From DASXMT01 sp963803065 (GTDB taxonomy: Bacteria > Actinomycetota > Acidimicrobiia > Acidimicrobiales > RAAP-2), in the NCBI GenBank assembly GCA_963803065.1, contig CAWDKW010000002.1:558001-622000 (forward strand): 64,000 nucleotides of DNA, in the 5' to 3' direction. Shown piece after piece: positions 46,377 through 55,314 of this stretch; the first letter of the stretch is position 1, and every line of letters starts with the position of its first letter. The translations under genes were made by a program, and so were the position numbers. A model generated the notes under the pieces. That model searched no databases, was not told the DNA's origin, and saw only the letters and a list, made by a program, of their open reading frames with translations.

Positions 46377-48046
46377 CGGCGAGCGCCGAGGGCGCGCCGG
46401 GTGGGCCAGGTCGGGGACAGGCCGTCAGCCAACCAGCAGGCCGCCGCGGCGGCTGCGAACACGGCATCGGACCCGTTCACCGGCTCGCGGCCGGCATCGT
46501 CGTCGATGATCACGGTGATCGGAGGCACCGATCGCGCCGGGATGATCGCGAACGAGCGGATGGTGAGGTCGTGGACCGATCCCTCGGCGTCCACAGCGAT
46601 GCCCTCGCTGCGGACCCACCCCAGCGCCTGATGGACGGCTCCGATGCAATAGGAGCGGAGGGTGACGGCGTCGAGCACTTCGCCGGCAGCCACCGTGACG
46701 GTGACGGTCTCGTCGGACCCGTAGCTGACCACGGCGCGGCCGCCGTCGGGGGCGACCACCTCGACGGGTACGTCGCGGTGGGGACCGGGACCGTGCGACC
46801 GGGCCCGGGCCGAACAGGCAGCCAGCACCGCGGCCTCGGCCCATACCGCCCCCCGTTGATCGCCCGAGACCGGGGGCCCGGCCACGGCGACGGGCCGGAG
46901 CGAGAGCCCCGGCGCCACGGCAGCGACGATCCGCTCCAGTTCGCCCCAGGCGTCGTCAGGCCATGGGGCGGAGACCCCGACCGACAGGACGCCCGAGCCG
47001 TCGGGGGCTACGCCGGCTCCGACGGGGGGTCGCTTGGGCCCGAACCGGACCACGTCCTCGCGGGACCACAGGGCGCGGACCGGACGCTGGTGCTCGGTGG
47101 CCAGTCGGCGGGCCACCCCGGGCAGGGGCGAATGCCGTTTGCCGCCGAAAGCCCCGCCGTTGGCGCACGGCGAGGCCGGCTCACCGCCGGGGACGCACCA
47201 GGAGGCGTCGGGCTCCAGGTAGGCCGGCTCGACCCAGGTGGTCTGGAGGGTGAGCGACCACTCGCCCTCGGGCACATCGACCGGATGGGAGACCTCGATG
47301 GTGGTCCGGCGGCCCTGGACCTTGTCGAGCTGGGCTCTGGCCTCCTGGGCCGAGTCGGCGACCACGAACCCCCCGGCGCCATCCGACAGGGCCACGGCGG
47401 CATCGATAGGGGCCGTGTCGTCGGCGAACGACCCGGCGCCGAGGGCGACGTCGGGGCCCACCCGCTGGGTCGACCGCCCTTCGAGGGTCGCCCGCCGGGC
47501 CGCCGCGGTCACGTCCCGGCCGGAGTACCGGGACCGCTCGGCTCCATCAAAGGCCAGGCGGGCCGCTTCGACCACCGTCTGCCACCCGGTGCACCGGCAC
47601 AGGTGGGCCAACAGGGCCTGGTGGACCTTGGCGTCGGCCACAACCGTGGCCCGCTCGTGGCCGGGCCCACCGAGCGCGGCCAACCGCATGATGATCCCCG
47701 GGGTGCAGAACCCGCACTGGCTGGCGCCGGTGGCGGTGAAGGCGGCGGCCCAGGCATCGCGTACGTCGGGGGCCAGGCCGTCCACCGTGGTCACCTCGCG
47801 ACCGGCCACCCGACGGACGGGGGTCACACAGGACACCCGAGGTGCGCCGTCCACCCACACGGTGCAGCACCCGCACTGGCCCTGAGGGCTGCAGCCGTCC
47901 TTCGGTGTGCGCAGGTGCAGGCGCTCGCGCAGCACGTCGAGCAGCGACTGGTCGTCCTCGGGTACCTCGACGTCGACGCCGTCGACGCGGAGCCGGATCA
48001 GCGGATCAGCTGAACGAGGAGCCGCAGCCGCAGGTGCGGGAGGCAT
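46373..48046 (-). CDS. Compact xanthine-dehydrogenase-family protein: 2Fe-2S domains fused to a shortened molybdopterin subunit
   Basis: 557 residues. Residues 15-165 are a complete CoxS/XdhC-type iron-sulfur unit: plant-type 2Fe-2S cysteines 52, 58 and 61, with Cys73 completing the set, then the second cluster with Cys111, Cys114, Cys150 and Cys152 (CGFCTPG, CRCTG). The remaining ~390 residues correspond to pieces of the molybdopterin-binding large subunit: VEPAYLEPDAS, the GGAFGGK motif at 297-303, RPVRALWSRED, and an Ala-rich end. Ordinary large subunits have 700-800 residues, so about half is missing. No stop or frameshift interrupts it. It may be an active minimal enzyme or an electron-transfer relic. 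Start overlaps erpA by 41 bp. Confidence 0.75.
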   Translation of the reverse strand: MPPAPAAAAPRSADPLIRLRVDGVDVEVPEDDQSLLDVLRERLHLRTPKDGCSPQGQCGCCTVWVDGAPRVSCVTPVRRVAGREVTTVDGLAPDVRDAWAAAFTATGASQCGFCTPGIIMRLAALGGPGHERATVVADAKVHQALLAHLCRCTGWQTVVEAARLAFDGAERSRYSGRDVTAAARRATLEGRSTQRVGPDVALGAGSFADDTAPIDAAVALSDGAGGFVVADSAQEARAQLDKVQGRRTTIEVSHPVDVPEGEWSLTLQTTWVEPAYLEPDASWCVPGGEPASPCANGGAFGGKRHSPLPGVARRLATEHQRPVRALWSREDVVRFGPKRPPVGAGVAPDGSGVLSVGVSAPWPDDAWGELERIVAAVAPGLSLRPVAVAGPPVSGDQRGAVWAEAAVLAACSARARSHGPGPHRDVPVEVVAPDGGRAVVSYGSDETVTVTVAAGEVLDAVTLRSYCIGAVHQALGWVRSEGIAVDAEGSVHDLTIRSFAIIPARSVPPITVIIDDDAGREPVNGSDAVFAAAAAACWLADGLSPTWPTRRALGARR

Positions 48047-48371
48047 TCGGGTTCGTCACATGGAACCCGGCGCCCTGGAGGCCGTCGCTGTAGTCGAGCG
48101 TCGATCCCTTGAGCAGATCGGCACTGGCCGAGTCCACGATCACCTTGACCGTGCCGAACTCCCGGACGATGTCGTCATCGGCGACCTCAGCATCGAAGAA
48201 CATCTCGTAGCTGTACCCCGAGCAGCCTCCGGGTCGCACCGCCACCCGGAGGGCCAGGTCGGCCGTGTCCTCCTGGGCCAGGAGCTCGGCCACCTTGGTC
48301 GCAGCGACGTCGGTCAGGACGACCGGTGACGGCCTCTTTCCGATGCTGACTGTCTGCATGGTGGTGCTCAC
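48006..48371 (-). CDS. erpA: A-type iron-sulfur cluster carrier/insertion protein
   Basis: 121 residues. Delivers 4Fe-4S or 2Fe-2S clusters to target proteins. The three conserved cysteines are seen: RPGGCSGYSYEMFF and the C-terminal TCGCGSSF. Located just upstream of the iron-sulfur fusion gene, which needs such clusters, and divergent from mrp, another cluster-handling gene. ErpA versus IscA/SufA cannot be fixed by sequence alone. Confidence 0.9.
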   Translation of the reverse strand: MSTTMQTVSIGKRPSPVVLTDVAATKVAELLAQEDTADLALRVAVRPGGCSGYSYEMFFDAEVADDDIVREFGTVKVIVDSASADLLKGSTLDYSDGLQGAGFHVTNPNASRTCGCGSSFS

Positions 48372-48532
48372 CGGTGCGCCTCCTTGGAGCTGTTCGACTG
48401 GTCCTGTCGGGCGGCAAGGCCACCGGCCTGGTCCGTCCTGGTGACAACAGCGTATCTGCCCGACGCGGCGGTCGGTACCAGGCGGAGGCCGGCCATGGCT
48501 GGCCAGCCGGGCGCCGCCGGTAGAATTCCCTC

Positions 48533-49876
48533 GTGGCGCCCGTTTCTGATGTGCACCCGGCCGACGGAACCGGGGACGACGACGTGCCGGCTGCCGCTCG
48601 TCCAGCCGTCACCCCCCCCTCGGTCACCTCGTCCACGCCGGACGCGCCCACGGCGGACATCCCCGTTTCGGACCTGCCCAACTCGGACCCGCCGACCTCG
48701 GACCTGCCGACCTCGGACCTGCCGACCTCGGACTCGGTCCGCCGGGCCCTGGCCGCGGTGGTCGACCCCGAGCTCGGCGCCAGCATCGTGGACCTGGGCA
48801 TGGTCCGGTCCGTCGACGTGGCCGAAGACGGCTCGGTCGAGGTCGAGGTGGCTCTGACCATCGCCGGGTGTCCGCTCCGGGGACAGATCCGTCGCGACGT
48901 CGAGGCCCGCGTTCTCTCCATGCCCGGTGTGCACTCGGTCGACGTTCGGACAGGCGCCATGGACGAGCCCGAACGACGGGCGGTGATGGAGAAGGCGCGG
49001 TGGATCGCCCGGGAGTCCGCTCCGGTCACCGACATCCCGGCCACGACGCGGGTGCTCACCATCGCCTCGGGCAAGGGTGGGGTGGGGAAGAGCTCGATCA
49101 CCGTGAACCTGGCCGTGGCCCTGGCCCGCCGGGGACTCACCGTCGGTGTCCTCGACGCCGATATCTGGGGCTTCTCCGTCCCCCGGCTGCTCGGCATGCA
49201 GGGCGAGGTCGAGGCCCGCGGCAAGAAGATGGTCCCGCTGGAGCGGCCGGTCGGCGAGGGGCTCCTCCGGGTCCTGTCGATGGGCTTCCTGGCCGACGAG
49301 GACAGCGCCATCATGTGGCGGGGGCTGGTGCTCAACCGCGCCGTCCAGCAGTTCTTGGAGGACGTGCACTGGGGTGATCTCGACTATCTCCTGATCGACA
49401 TGCCCCCCGGCACCGGGGACATCCAGATGGGCCTGGCCCGCCTGCTGCCCCGCGCTGAGATGCTCGTCGTCACCACCCCACCCCTGGCCGCCCAGAAGGT
49501 GGCGGCCCGTACCGCCGATATGGCCCGCAAAGGGTATCTCCGCGTGGCCGGCGTCATCGAGAACATGAGCGACTTCACCTGCGAGCACGGGACGCCCTAC
49601 GCCCTGTTCGGCTCGGGCGGCGGGGCCCGGCTGGCGGCCGACATCGGTGTGCCCCTGGTCGGCCAGGTGCCGATCCACCCCTCGGTGTCCCGCGCCGGCG
49701 ACACCGGCGACCCGGTTGCCCTCGACGACGAGCAGCCCCTAGCCCAGGTCTTCGCCGAGATCGCCGAGACCATCGCCACCGTGGTGGCGCCCGTCATCGC
49801 CATGGACGGGTGCAGCGTACGGATGCTCGAGCAGGTCGAGGCGGCCGTGCAGGCCGGCACCACCGCAGGGCGCTGA
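48533..49876 (+). CDS. mrp: Mrp/ApbC/NBP35-family P-loop iron-sulfur carrier
   Basis: 447 residues, GTG start. After a disordered Asp/Pro/Ser/Thr-rich N-terminus (about 1-65) with SDLPT-type repeats, a MIP18/DUF59 domain (about 68-145, VDPELGASIVDLGMV) and the ATPase domain with deviant Walker A GKGGVGKSS near 185, IDMPPGTGD, and LFGSGGGARLA. The C-terminal cluster-ligand site reads FTCEHG rather than CPHC, so one of the two expected cysteines is missing, as in some actinobacterial members. Role: iron-sulfur cluster assembly or transfer. Confidence 0.9.
   Translation: MAPVSDVHPADGTGDDDVPAAARPAVTPPSVTSSTPDAPTADIPVSDLPNSDPPTSDLPTSDLPTSDSVRRALAAVVDPELGASIVDLGMVRSVDVAEDGSVEVEVALTIAGCPLRGQIRRDVEARVLSMPGVHSVDVRTGAMDEPERRAVMEKARWIARESAPVTDIPATTRVLTIASGKGGVGKSSITVNLAVALARRGLTVGVLDADIWGFSVPRLLGMQGEVEARGKKMVPLERPVGEGLLRVLSMGFLADEDSAIMWRGLVLNRAVQQFLEDVHWGDLDYLLIDMPPGTGDIQMGLARLLPRAEMLVVTTPPLAAQKVAARTADMARKGYLRVAGVIENMSDFTCEHGTPYALFGSGGGARLAADIGVPLVGQVPIHPSVSRAGDTGDPVALDDEQPLAQVFAEIAETIATVVAPVIAMDGCSVRMLEQVEAAVQAGTTAGR
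48668..48727 (+). repeat. 15-bp tandem repeats in the mrp N-terminus
   Basis: Four units of the type tcggacctgccgacc (48668, 48683, 48698, 48713) encode SDLPN/SDPPT/SDLPT/SDLPT in the disordered N-terminus of Mrp. Slippage-prone; length may vary between strains. Confidence 0.8.
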
Positions 49877-49912
49877 ATCAGGCGCCGCCGGACGGGCTGG
49901 GGTGATCCGGAT

Positions 49913-50800
49913 TCAACCGGCCGGAGGGCCGGCCCACTCCCAGGTCGCCCCGGCGTCGTCCCGGTCCGAGCTCCGGGCCCGGCCCTCGTCGGCCAGCTTG
50001 CGCAGGTGCGCCCACAGGGATCGCCGGGCCACCGCGTGCCGGGCTTCGTCCACATCGGCGTAGACCACCGGGATCAGCTCGTCCACCGTGGCCGATCCGG
50101 CCGCGGCCAGAGCCCCGGCCACCATCGCTTCTCGCTCGAGCCGATGGGCGACATAGGCGTCGACCGCGGCGACCGGGTCCTCGATCAGATCCCCGTGGCC
50201 CGGGGCGATCACGTCGACCGGCGGCTCGAGCCGCAGCACCAGGGCCAGGCTGGCCAGGTAGACGGCCATGTCGCCGTCGGGGGGCGAGATCACCACGGTG
50301 GACCCGTCCATGACGTGGTCGCCCGAGAACAACATGGTCGATCCCCGGGCCTGACCGAGGCCGTCGGGGAGCCCGGCCAGGTAGCAGAGGTGGTTCGAGG
50401 CATGGCCCGGCGTGTGGACGGCCCGGAGGGAGAGCCCGGGCCGGCGGAGCTCGAAGCCGTCGGGGACGGTCCGGTCGGCGTCGAACCCGTCGCGCGAGGC
50501 GTAGCCCAGTCGCTCGGCCCCCGTCCGCTCGGCCAGGCCGGCCGCCCCCGGTGCGTGGTCGGGGTGGGTATGGGTCACGAAGATCCAACGGATCGCCCCG
50601 GCGCCGGCAGCGGCCACCGCGTCGAGGTGGGCGTCGTCGTCGGGGCCCGGATCGATGACGGCCAGCTCGTCGGTGCCGAGCAGGTACGTGTTGGTCCCGG
50701 GACCGGTCATCATCCCCGGATTGGCCGCGGTGACACGCACGATCCCCGGAGCGACAGCCTCGGGTCGGTCGTGGACGAATTCCGAGACCTCAGCCGACAT
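49913..50800 (-). CDS. MBL-fold metallohydrolase (LACTB2-like)
   Basis: 295 residues. Metal motif THTHPDHAPG (HxHxDH) near residue 77, further His in HTPGHASNH, Asp in FSGDHVMDG and the final His in APGHGD. A C-terminal helical winged-helix-like extension (about 215-285, HLRKLADEGRA) fits the LACTB2/CPSF-like subgroup; the substrate could be RNA or a thioester. Overlaps the NUDIX gene end by 11 bp. Confidence 0.9.
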   Translation of the reverse strand: MSAEVSEFVHDRPEAVAPGIVRVTAANPGMMTGPGTNTYLLGTDELAVIDPGPDDDAHLDAVAAAGAGAIRWIFVTHTHPDHAPGAAGLAERTGAERLGYASRDGFDADRTVPDGFELRRPGLSLRAVHTPGHASNHLCYLAGLPDGLGQARGSTMLFSGDHVMDGSTVVISPPDGDMAVYLASLALVLRLEPPVDVIAPGHGDLIEDPVAAVDAYVAHRLEREAMVAGALAAAGSATVDELIPVVYADVDEARHAVARRSLWAHLRKLADEGRARSSDRDDAGATWEWAGPPAG

Positions 50801-51665
50801 CGGTCGCCAGTCGGGCCATGGCCTCCTCGTAGCCCTCGTCGCCGGGGTGCAGGACCCTGAACTCGCCTGCGTCGGTCGCCTCGACCGCCTCCATGGCCGG
50901 CCGCTCGGTCATGGTCGCCGCTGCGTCGAGCAGGGCGGCAACGGTGTCGTACCGTCCGACGGTCGCCAGGTTGCCCAGCGTGGGGGGCAACAGGTCGAGC
51001 TCACCCCGTCGGCTGCGGACCACGGCATCGGCGGGACGCATCCACACCGTGGCGATGGTCTCGCCGTCGTCGTGGACGGCCACCTGGCCGGGGGGAGCGG
51101 CACAGACGAAGAACCGCGTGTCGAATCGCTTCGGCATGAACCTGGGCGTGATCCAGCGGCTGACGTAGTGGAGGGCATCGGTTGCCAGCTCGAGCCCTTC
51201 GGTCCGGCACACGTCGAGGAAACGGGCCTCACCGGCGTTCAACTGGTCCCGGCAGGCGGCGAACCGGGCCGCTACTGCCGGGTCCGACGTGTCGATCAGG
51301 CCCGACCGCGCCGCCGCCCCCCTCCCGGGCCCGGCACCCTCGTCGGGGCCCCCCGGGTAGGCGAGGACCACGCCCGCCTCTTCGAAGCACTCCCTCACCG
51401 CCGCCACCCAGAAGGACAGCCCGCCCGCCCGCAGACCGAGGGTGGCGCTGGCTCCGGCATCCGTCCGGCCGCGGCAGAGCACCTCGAACCCGGGGTCGCG
51501 GTCGGCGTCGTCGACCGAACCACCCGGGAAGACGTGGGCGCCGGCGGCAAAGCTGGCCCCCAGGTTCCGCCGCAGCATGCACACCTCGATGGCCGACTCG
51601 CCGTCCCCGCCGACGGCGTCACGCACCAAGAGCACGGTGGCGGCGGTGCGGACGGGGACGGACAT
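50790..51665 (-). CDS. NUDIX hydrolase, NUDT19-like
   Basis: 291 residues from ATG 51665. The NUDIX box core is FWVAAVRECFEEAGVVLAYP near residue 90 (REcfEEaG). The long insert between HVFPGGSVDDADRD and the box, and the C-terminal CRTEGLELATDAL-type region, match NUDT19-like acyl-CoA diphosphatases. The substrate is not proven. Starts 10 bases after the stop of the alpha/beta hydrolase. Confidence 0.88.
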   Translation of the reverse strand: MSVPVRTAATVLLVRDAVGGDGESAIEVCMLRRNLGASFAAGAHVFPGGSVDDADRDPGFEVLCRGRTDAGASATLGLRAGGLSFWVAAVRECFEEAGVVLAYPGGPDEGAGPGRGAAARSGLIDTSDPAVAARFAACRDQLNAGEARFLDVCRTEGLELATDALHYVSRWITPRFMPKRFDTRFFVCAAPPGQVAVHDDGETIATVWMRPADAVVRSRRGELDLLPPTLGNLATVGRYDTVAALLDAAATMTERPAMEAVEATDAGEFRVLHPGDEGYEEAMARLATDVG

Positions 51666-51675
51666 CGGGACGAGG

Positions 51676-52596
51676 CTACCGGTGCATCTCCCCACGCCGT
51701 CTCTTGACCGTGCGGGCACCGGGGGACGGCAGCTGGGCCAGCAGCGGGATGGCCAGCTCGCCGAACCGCGCCGGTTGGGCCAGGAGCCATCCATGTGAGC
51801 CCTCGACCACGGTGCCCTCGACACCGGCAGCGCGCCGGAGGTCGTCGAAGGCCGAACGGGGAACCAGCCGGTCCCGGTCCGACCAGACGACGCTCATCGG
51901 CGTCCCGCGCCGCCGGACGTCCCCGAGCTCGCCGACCAGGTCGGCCCGGCGGATGAACCCCCCGGTCCGCAACAGGTCGAGCGGGTTCTGGACGAGGGCG
52001 GCCACGATGTCACCGAGCACGAAGGGGAGCACCCGTACGAGCCCCGACGAGCGCACCAGGTCGGTCGACAGGTGCCGCCCCCAGTCCCACACCGGGCGCT
52101 GGGCCATGGTGCGGACGCGGTCGGCGTGCGAGGACCAGGTCGGGCTGCCGATGGCGTTGGCCAGGTACAGCGAGCCGGCTCGCCCCGGCGCGTCGTGGAC
52201 GAACTGAATGGCCACCCCTCCACCGAAGGAGTGGCCGGAGACCAGGTCGACGTGGTCGATCCCGACGGCGTCGAGGAACCGGGCCACCCATGCGGCGTAC
52301 CCCTCGAAGGAACGGCGGTCCGGGGGCAGGCCCCGGCTCCCCCCGAAGCCAGGCATCACCGGCGCCACCACCCGGCAACCGACCAGGCCCAGGTGCCGGA
52401 TGGTCGCCCGGTAGGCGTGGGGCCGCAGTCCCCAACCGTGGAGGAACACGGCGGTTCGACCCGCGCCGGTGACGCCGTAGGTCACCGACCGGCCATCCAC
52501 GGTGACCGTCGACCACAGCACCGCCCCCGGACCGGGGAGTGGCGGTGCCTCGGGCCGAGGCTGGGCGGGGAGGGGCGCACCCAGCGGATCGAGCAT
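51676..52596 (-). CDS. Alpha/beta hydrolase
   Basis: 306 residues. Oxyanion-hole region AVFLHGWGLRPH, nucleophile elbow SGHSFGGGVA (Ser), acid in VVWSDRDRLVP, and the catalytic His in VEGSHGWLLAQP. Substrate unknown. First gene of a three-gene minus-strand run (hydrolase, NUDIX, MBL). Confidence 0.9.
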   Translation of the reverse strand: MLDPLGAPLPAQPRPEAPPLPGPGAVLWSTVTVDGRSVTYGVTGAGRTAVFLHGWGLRPHAYRATIRHLGLVGCRVVAPVMPGFGGSRGLPPDRRSFEGYAAWVARFLDAVGIDHVDLVSGHSFGGGVAIQFVHDAPGRAGSLYLANAIGSPTWSSHADRVRTMAQRPVWDWGRHLSTDLVRSSGLVRVLPFVLGDIVAALVQNPLDLLRTGGFIRRADLVGELGDVRRRGTPMSVVWSDRDRLVPRSAFDDLRRAAGVEGTVVEGSHGWLLAQPARFGELAIPLLAQLPSPGARTVKRRRGEMHR

Positions 52597-52710
52597 GGCG
52601 GGCAGTGTACGGCCGCTCTCGCGTCACCGCATGGAGGGCGCGACTGTGGACAGCCCGTGCGACCCGATACGCTCACCGGGACCGGTGAAGCACATGGACT
52701 AGCGGGGACG

Positions 52711-53819
52711 ATGGCCGACAACAAGCGAGCGCCCGTCGGGGGCAACAAACCGAAGCCAGGCGGGAACACGCCCAAGCCCGCGGTCTCGGCCAAGGACCGC
52801 AGCCGCCAACAGAGCCGTCCGGTGACGGCCAAGTCAGCGGGAGGGAAGAGCGGCGCGGCGCGGGGTGGACGGGGTGGCAGCCCAGGAGGACCCGGCGCCC
52901 GACCGCCGGCCAAGACCAAGCCCGGCGCGCCTCGCCGGGGCCCCTCGGGCGCGGTCATGGCCTGGGCTGCGGTCGGCGTGGTCATCGTCGTCATCGTCGT
53001 GCTCGTCGTGGTCAAGCGTGACCGGAGGGCTCGTCGCCGGGCTCGGGTACTCCCGTCCCGGTCACGCCGGCTCCCGCCTCGGTGGTGAAGGACGTCACCG
53101 GCATTCCCCAGTCCGTCTACGACAAGGTCGGGGTGACGTCCCCGTCGGTACCGGTCACGACCCCGATCGTGCTGTCCGGTCAGCCGCCGTTGACGATCAA
53201 CGGCAAGTCACCGGCGATGCTCTATTACGGGGCCGAGTACTGCCCGTACTGCGCGGCCGAGCGGTGGGCCATGACCGCAGCCCTCTCCCGCTTCGGGACC
53301 TGGAGCGGCCTCGACGTGACAGCATCGGGCAAGGGCTCCTCGTCCGGCCCGGAGCCCTATCCGGCGACGAACACCTTCAGCTTCCGTAACGCCACCCTGA
53401 ACAGCCCGTACCTCACGTTCAAGAGCATCGAGCAGTACACCAACATCCCGAACACCGGTGGCCAGGGGTACACGATTCTCCAGAACCCGACCAAGGCGGA
53501 GCAGACGATCATCGCCAAGTACAGCAGCCCGACATACATCCCCGGTGCGACTGCTGGCTCAACAGCCTTCCCGTTCGTCGACATCAACAACAGGGTGCTC
53601 ATCTCGGGGGCCAGCTTCAGCCCGGGCGTCCTGGCTGGGCTGTCGCACACCGAGATCGCCAACGGGTTGTCCAATCCAAACAACCCGGTGACCCAGGCCA
53701 TCGTGGCCACGGCCAACTACATCTCGGCCGGCATCTGCGCCGCCACCAACAACCAGCCGGCGGCCGTCTGCCAGAGCCCGGGGGTCCAGGCGGCGACCAA
53801 AGCCCTCAAGCTGGGCTGA
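52711..53819 (+). CDS. Membrane-anchored DUF929 thioredoxin-like protein 1, with apparent frameshift
   Basis: ATG 52711 starts a basic, Gly/Lys/Pro-rich cytoplasmic arm and a membrane span (about residues 81-101). Near 53021-53025 the frame must shift by one base: adding a C in GACCGG gives KRD-PEGSSPGSGTPVPVTPA, then the DUF929 domain from VVKDVTGIPQSVYDKVGV to the stop at 53819, 369 residues in all. The domain carries the redox-like motif GAEYCPYCAAERW and PFVDINNRVLISGASFSPG. Predicted topology puts the domain outside the membrane. Paralogous to the gene at 54360-55286. Confidence 0.8.
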
Positions 53820-53835
53820 GGGACCGGGCGGGGAC

Positions 53836-54336
53836 ATGCACACGCTGCGTTGGCAGCCGATGACCAGCTTGGTGCTGTCCATCGCCGGACTGGGCGTATC
53901 GATCTACCTGACCCTCACCCACTACTCCTCGGCGGTGACCCTGTCGTGCCCGGCGGGCGGGGGCGCGATCAACTGCGAGAAGGTGACCACCAGCCCGCAG
54001 TCCTACGTGTTCGGCATCCCGGTGGCCGTCCTCGGCCTGGTCTTCTTCGTGGCCATGCTCGTCCTGTGCCTGCCGGCGGCCTGGCGGACCTGGAACCGGT
54101 GGGTCCACCTGGCCCGCCTGGCCCTCTCGGTCGCCGGGGTCGGCATGATCATCTACCTGATCAACGCCGAGCTTTTCACCATCAAAGCCATCTGCCTGTG
54201 GTGCACGTCGGTCCACGTGATCACCTTCTTGCTCTTCGTGCTGATCATGACGACGACACCCATCGTGTTCGGGGCGGGCGAGGGGGCCGAGACCCGGGAC
54301 TACGTCGAGGCGGCCGAGGGCATGGGCTCCAAGTAG
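53836..54336 (+). CDS. Vitamin K epoxide reductase (VKOR) family protein
   Basis: 166 residues, four or five membrane spans. The four cysteines of bacterial VKOR are present: Cys38 and Cys47 in the loop (LSCPAGGGAINCEKV) and the active CxxC, Cys120/Cys123, in KAICLWCTS. VKOR passes electrons from a DsbA-like thiol oxidase to quinone. Unlike the mycobacterial protein there is no fused thioredoxin domain; the flanking DUF929 proteins are candidate partners. 16 bases after the first DUF929 gene. Confidence 0.93.
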   Translation: MHTLRWQPMTSLVLSIAGLGVSIYLTLTHYSSAVTLSCPAGGGAINCEKVTTSPQSYVFGIPVAVLGLVFFVAMLVLCLPAAWRTWNRWVHLARLALSVAGVGMIIYLINAELFTIKAICLWCTSVHVITFLLFVLIMTTTPIVFGAGEGAETRDYVEAAEGMGSK

Positions 54337-54359
54337 GAGGCTGCTCCGGAGCGAACCTG

Positions 54360-55286
54360 ATGACCGACGCCGACTCAGCGACCGATGCGCCGGACCCGGC
54401 TCTGGTCGGCCGTACCGACATCAGAAACGGGACTCCCAGCCGCACGGCCAAGTTCGCCTGGGGTGCGATCGTCGTCCTCCTCGCCGGGGTCATCGCCCTG
54501 GTGGTGGTGGCCCTGACCACGCCGACCACGACCCTGGTCATCAACCGGCCCGAGGCCCCCGAGAGCGTCGTCCGCGACGTTTCCGACGTCGCCCAGGCGA
54601 CCTTCAACACGGTCGGTGTGACTTCGCCCGGGGTTTCCCTGGTGGCACCCGTTCTCATGCACGGCCAGCCCCCACTCAGCGCCGACGGCAAACCCGAGGT
54701 GCTGTACGTGGGTGCGGAGTACTGCTCGTTCTGCGCCGCCGAGCGGTGGGCCCTGGTCGTCGCCCTGTCCCGCTTCGGGACGTTCACCGGCCTGCGGAAC
54801 ATGCAGTCGTCGAGCACCTCGGCGTTCCCCGAGATCCAGAGCTTCAGCTTCGACGGCGCCACCTACCGGAGCCCCTACGTCGCGTTCACCGGGATCGAGG
54901 AGTACTCGGACGTTCCCGGCATCGACGGGACCTTCACCAGGATCGCATTCCCGACCGCCGCGCAGCAGGGCATCCTCGACCGCTACGGTCCGATCGCCGT
55001 GCCCGGTTGGACGGCGCGATCCGGCGGGGACCTCTTTCCGTTCGTCGACGTGGCCAACAGGGCCGTGATCGGGACCTCGCAGTTCAGTCCGGCCGCCATC
55101 GCGGGGCAGTCCCAGGCGGGGATCGCCGGCCGCCTCGACGATCCCACCGCGGTCGCGACCAAGGCGGTGGTGGCCTCGGCCAACTACCTGACCGCAGCCA
55201 TCTGCCTGGCCACCGATCAGCAACCGCCCAAGCTGTGCGCCTCCAAGGGGGTACGCGCCGCCGCGGCGTCGTTGACCGCCTCCTGA
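54360..55286 (+). CDS. Membrane-anchored DUF929 thioredoxin-like protein 2
   Basis: 308 residues from ATG 54360. Short cytoplasmic arm, one membrane span (about 32-52), then DUF929 (about 70-305). The CxxC-type motif is YCSFC (Cys122/Cys125) in YVGAEYCSFCAAERW. Other shared segments are LSRFGTFTGL, FPFVDVANRAVIGTSQF and NYLTAAICLATD. The final part has further cysteines (AAICLATDQQPPKLC) that could form a second disulfide. Clean reading frame, unlike its paralogue 0.5 kb upstream. Confidence 0.9.
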   Translation: MTDADSATDAPDPALVGRTDIRNGTPSRTAKFAWGAIVVLLAGVIALVVVALTTPTTTLVINRPEAPESVVRDVSDVAQATFNTVGVTSPGVSLVAPVLMHGQPPLSADGKPEVLYVGAEYCSFCAAERWALVVALSRFGTFTGLRNMQSSSTSAFPEIQSFSFDGATYRSPYVAFTGIEEYSDVPGIDGTFTRIAFPTAAQQGILDRYGPIAVPGWTARSGGDLFPFVDVANRAVIGTSQFSPAAIAGQSQAGIAGRLDDPTAVATKAVVASANYLTAAICLATDQQPPKLCASKGVRAAAASLTAS

Positions 55287-55314
55287 CCCGGTCGCCGCCC
55301 CGGCCGGTCCCGTC

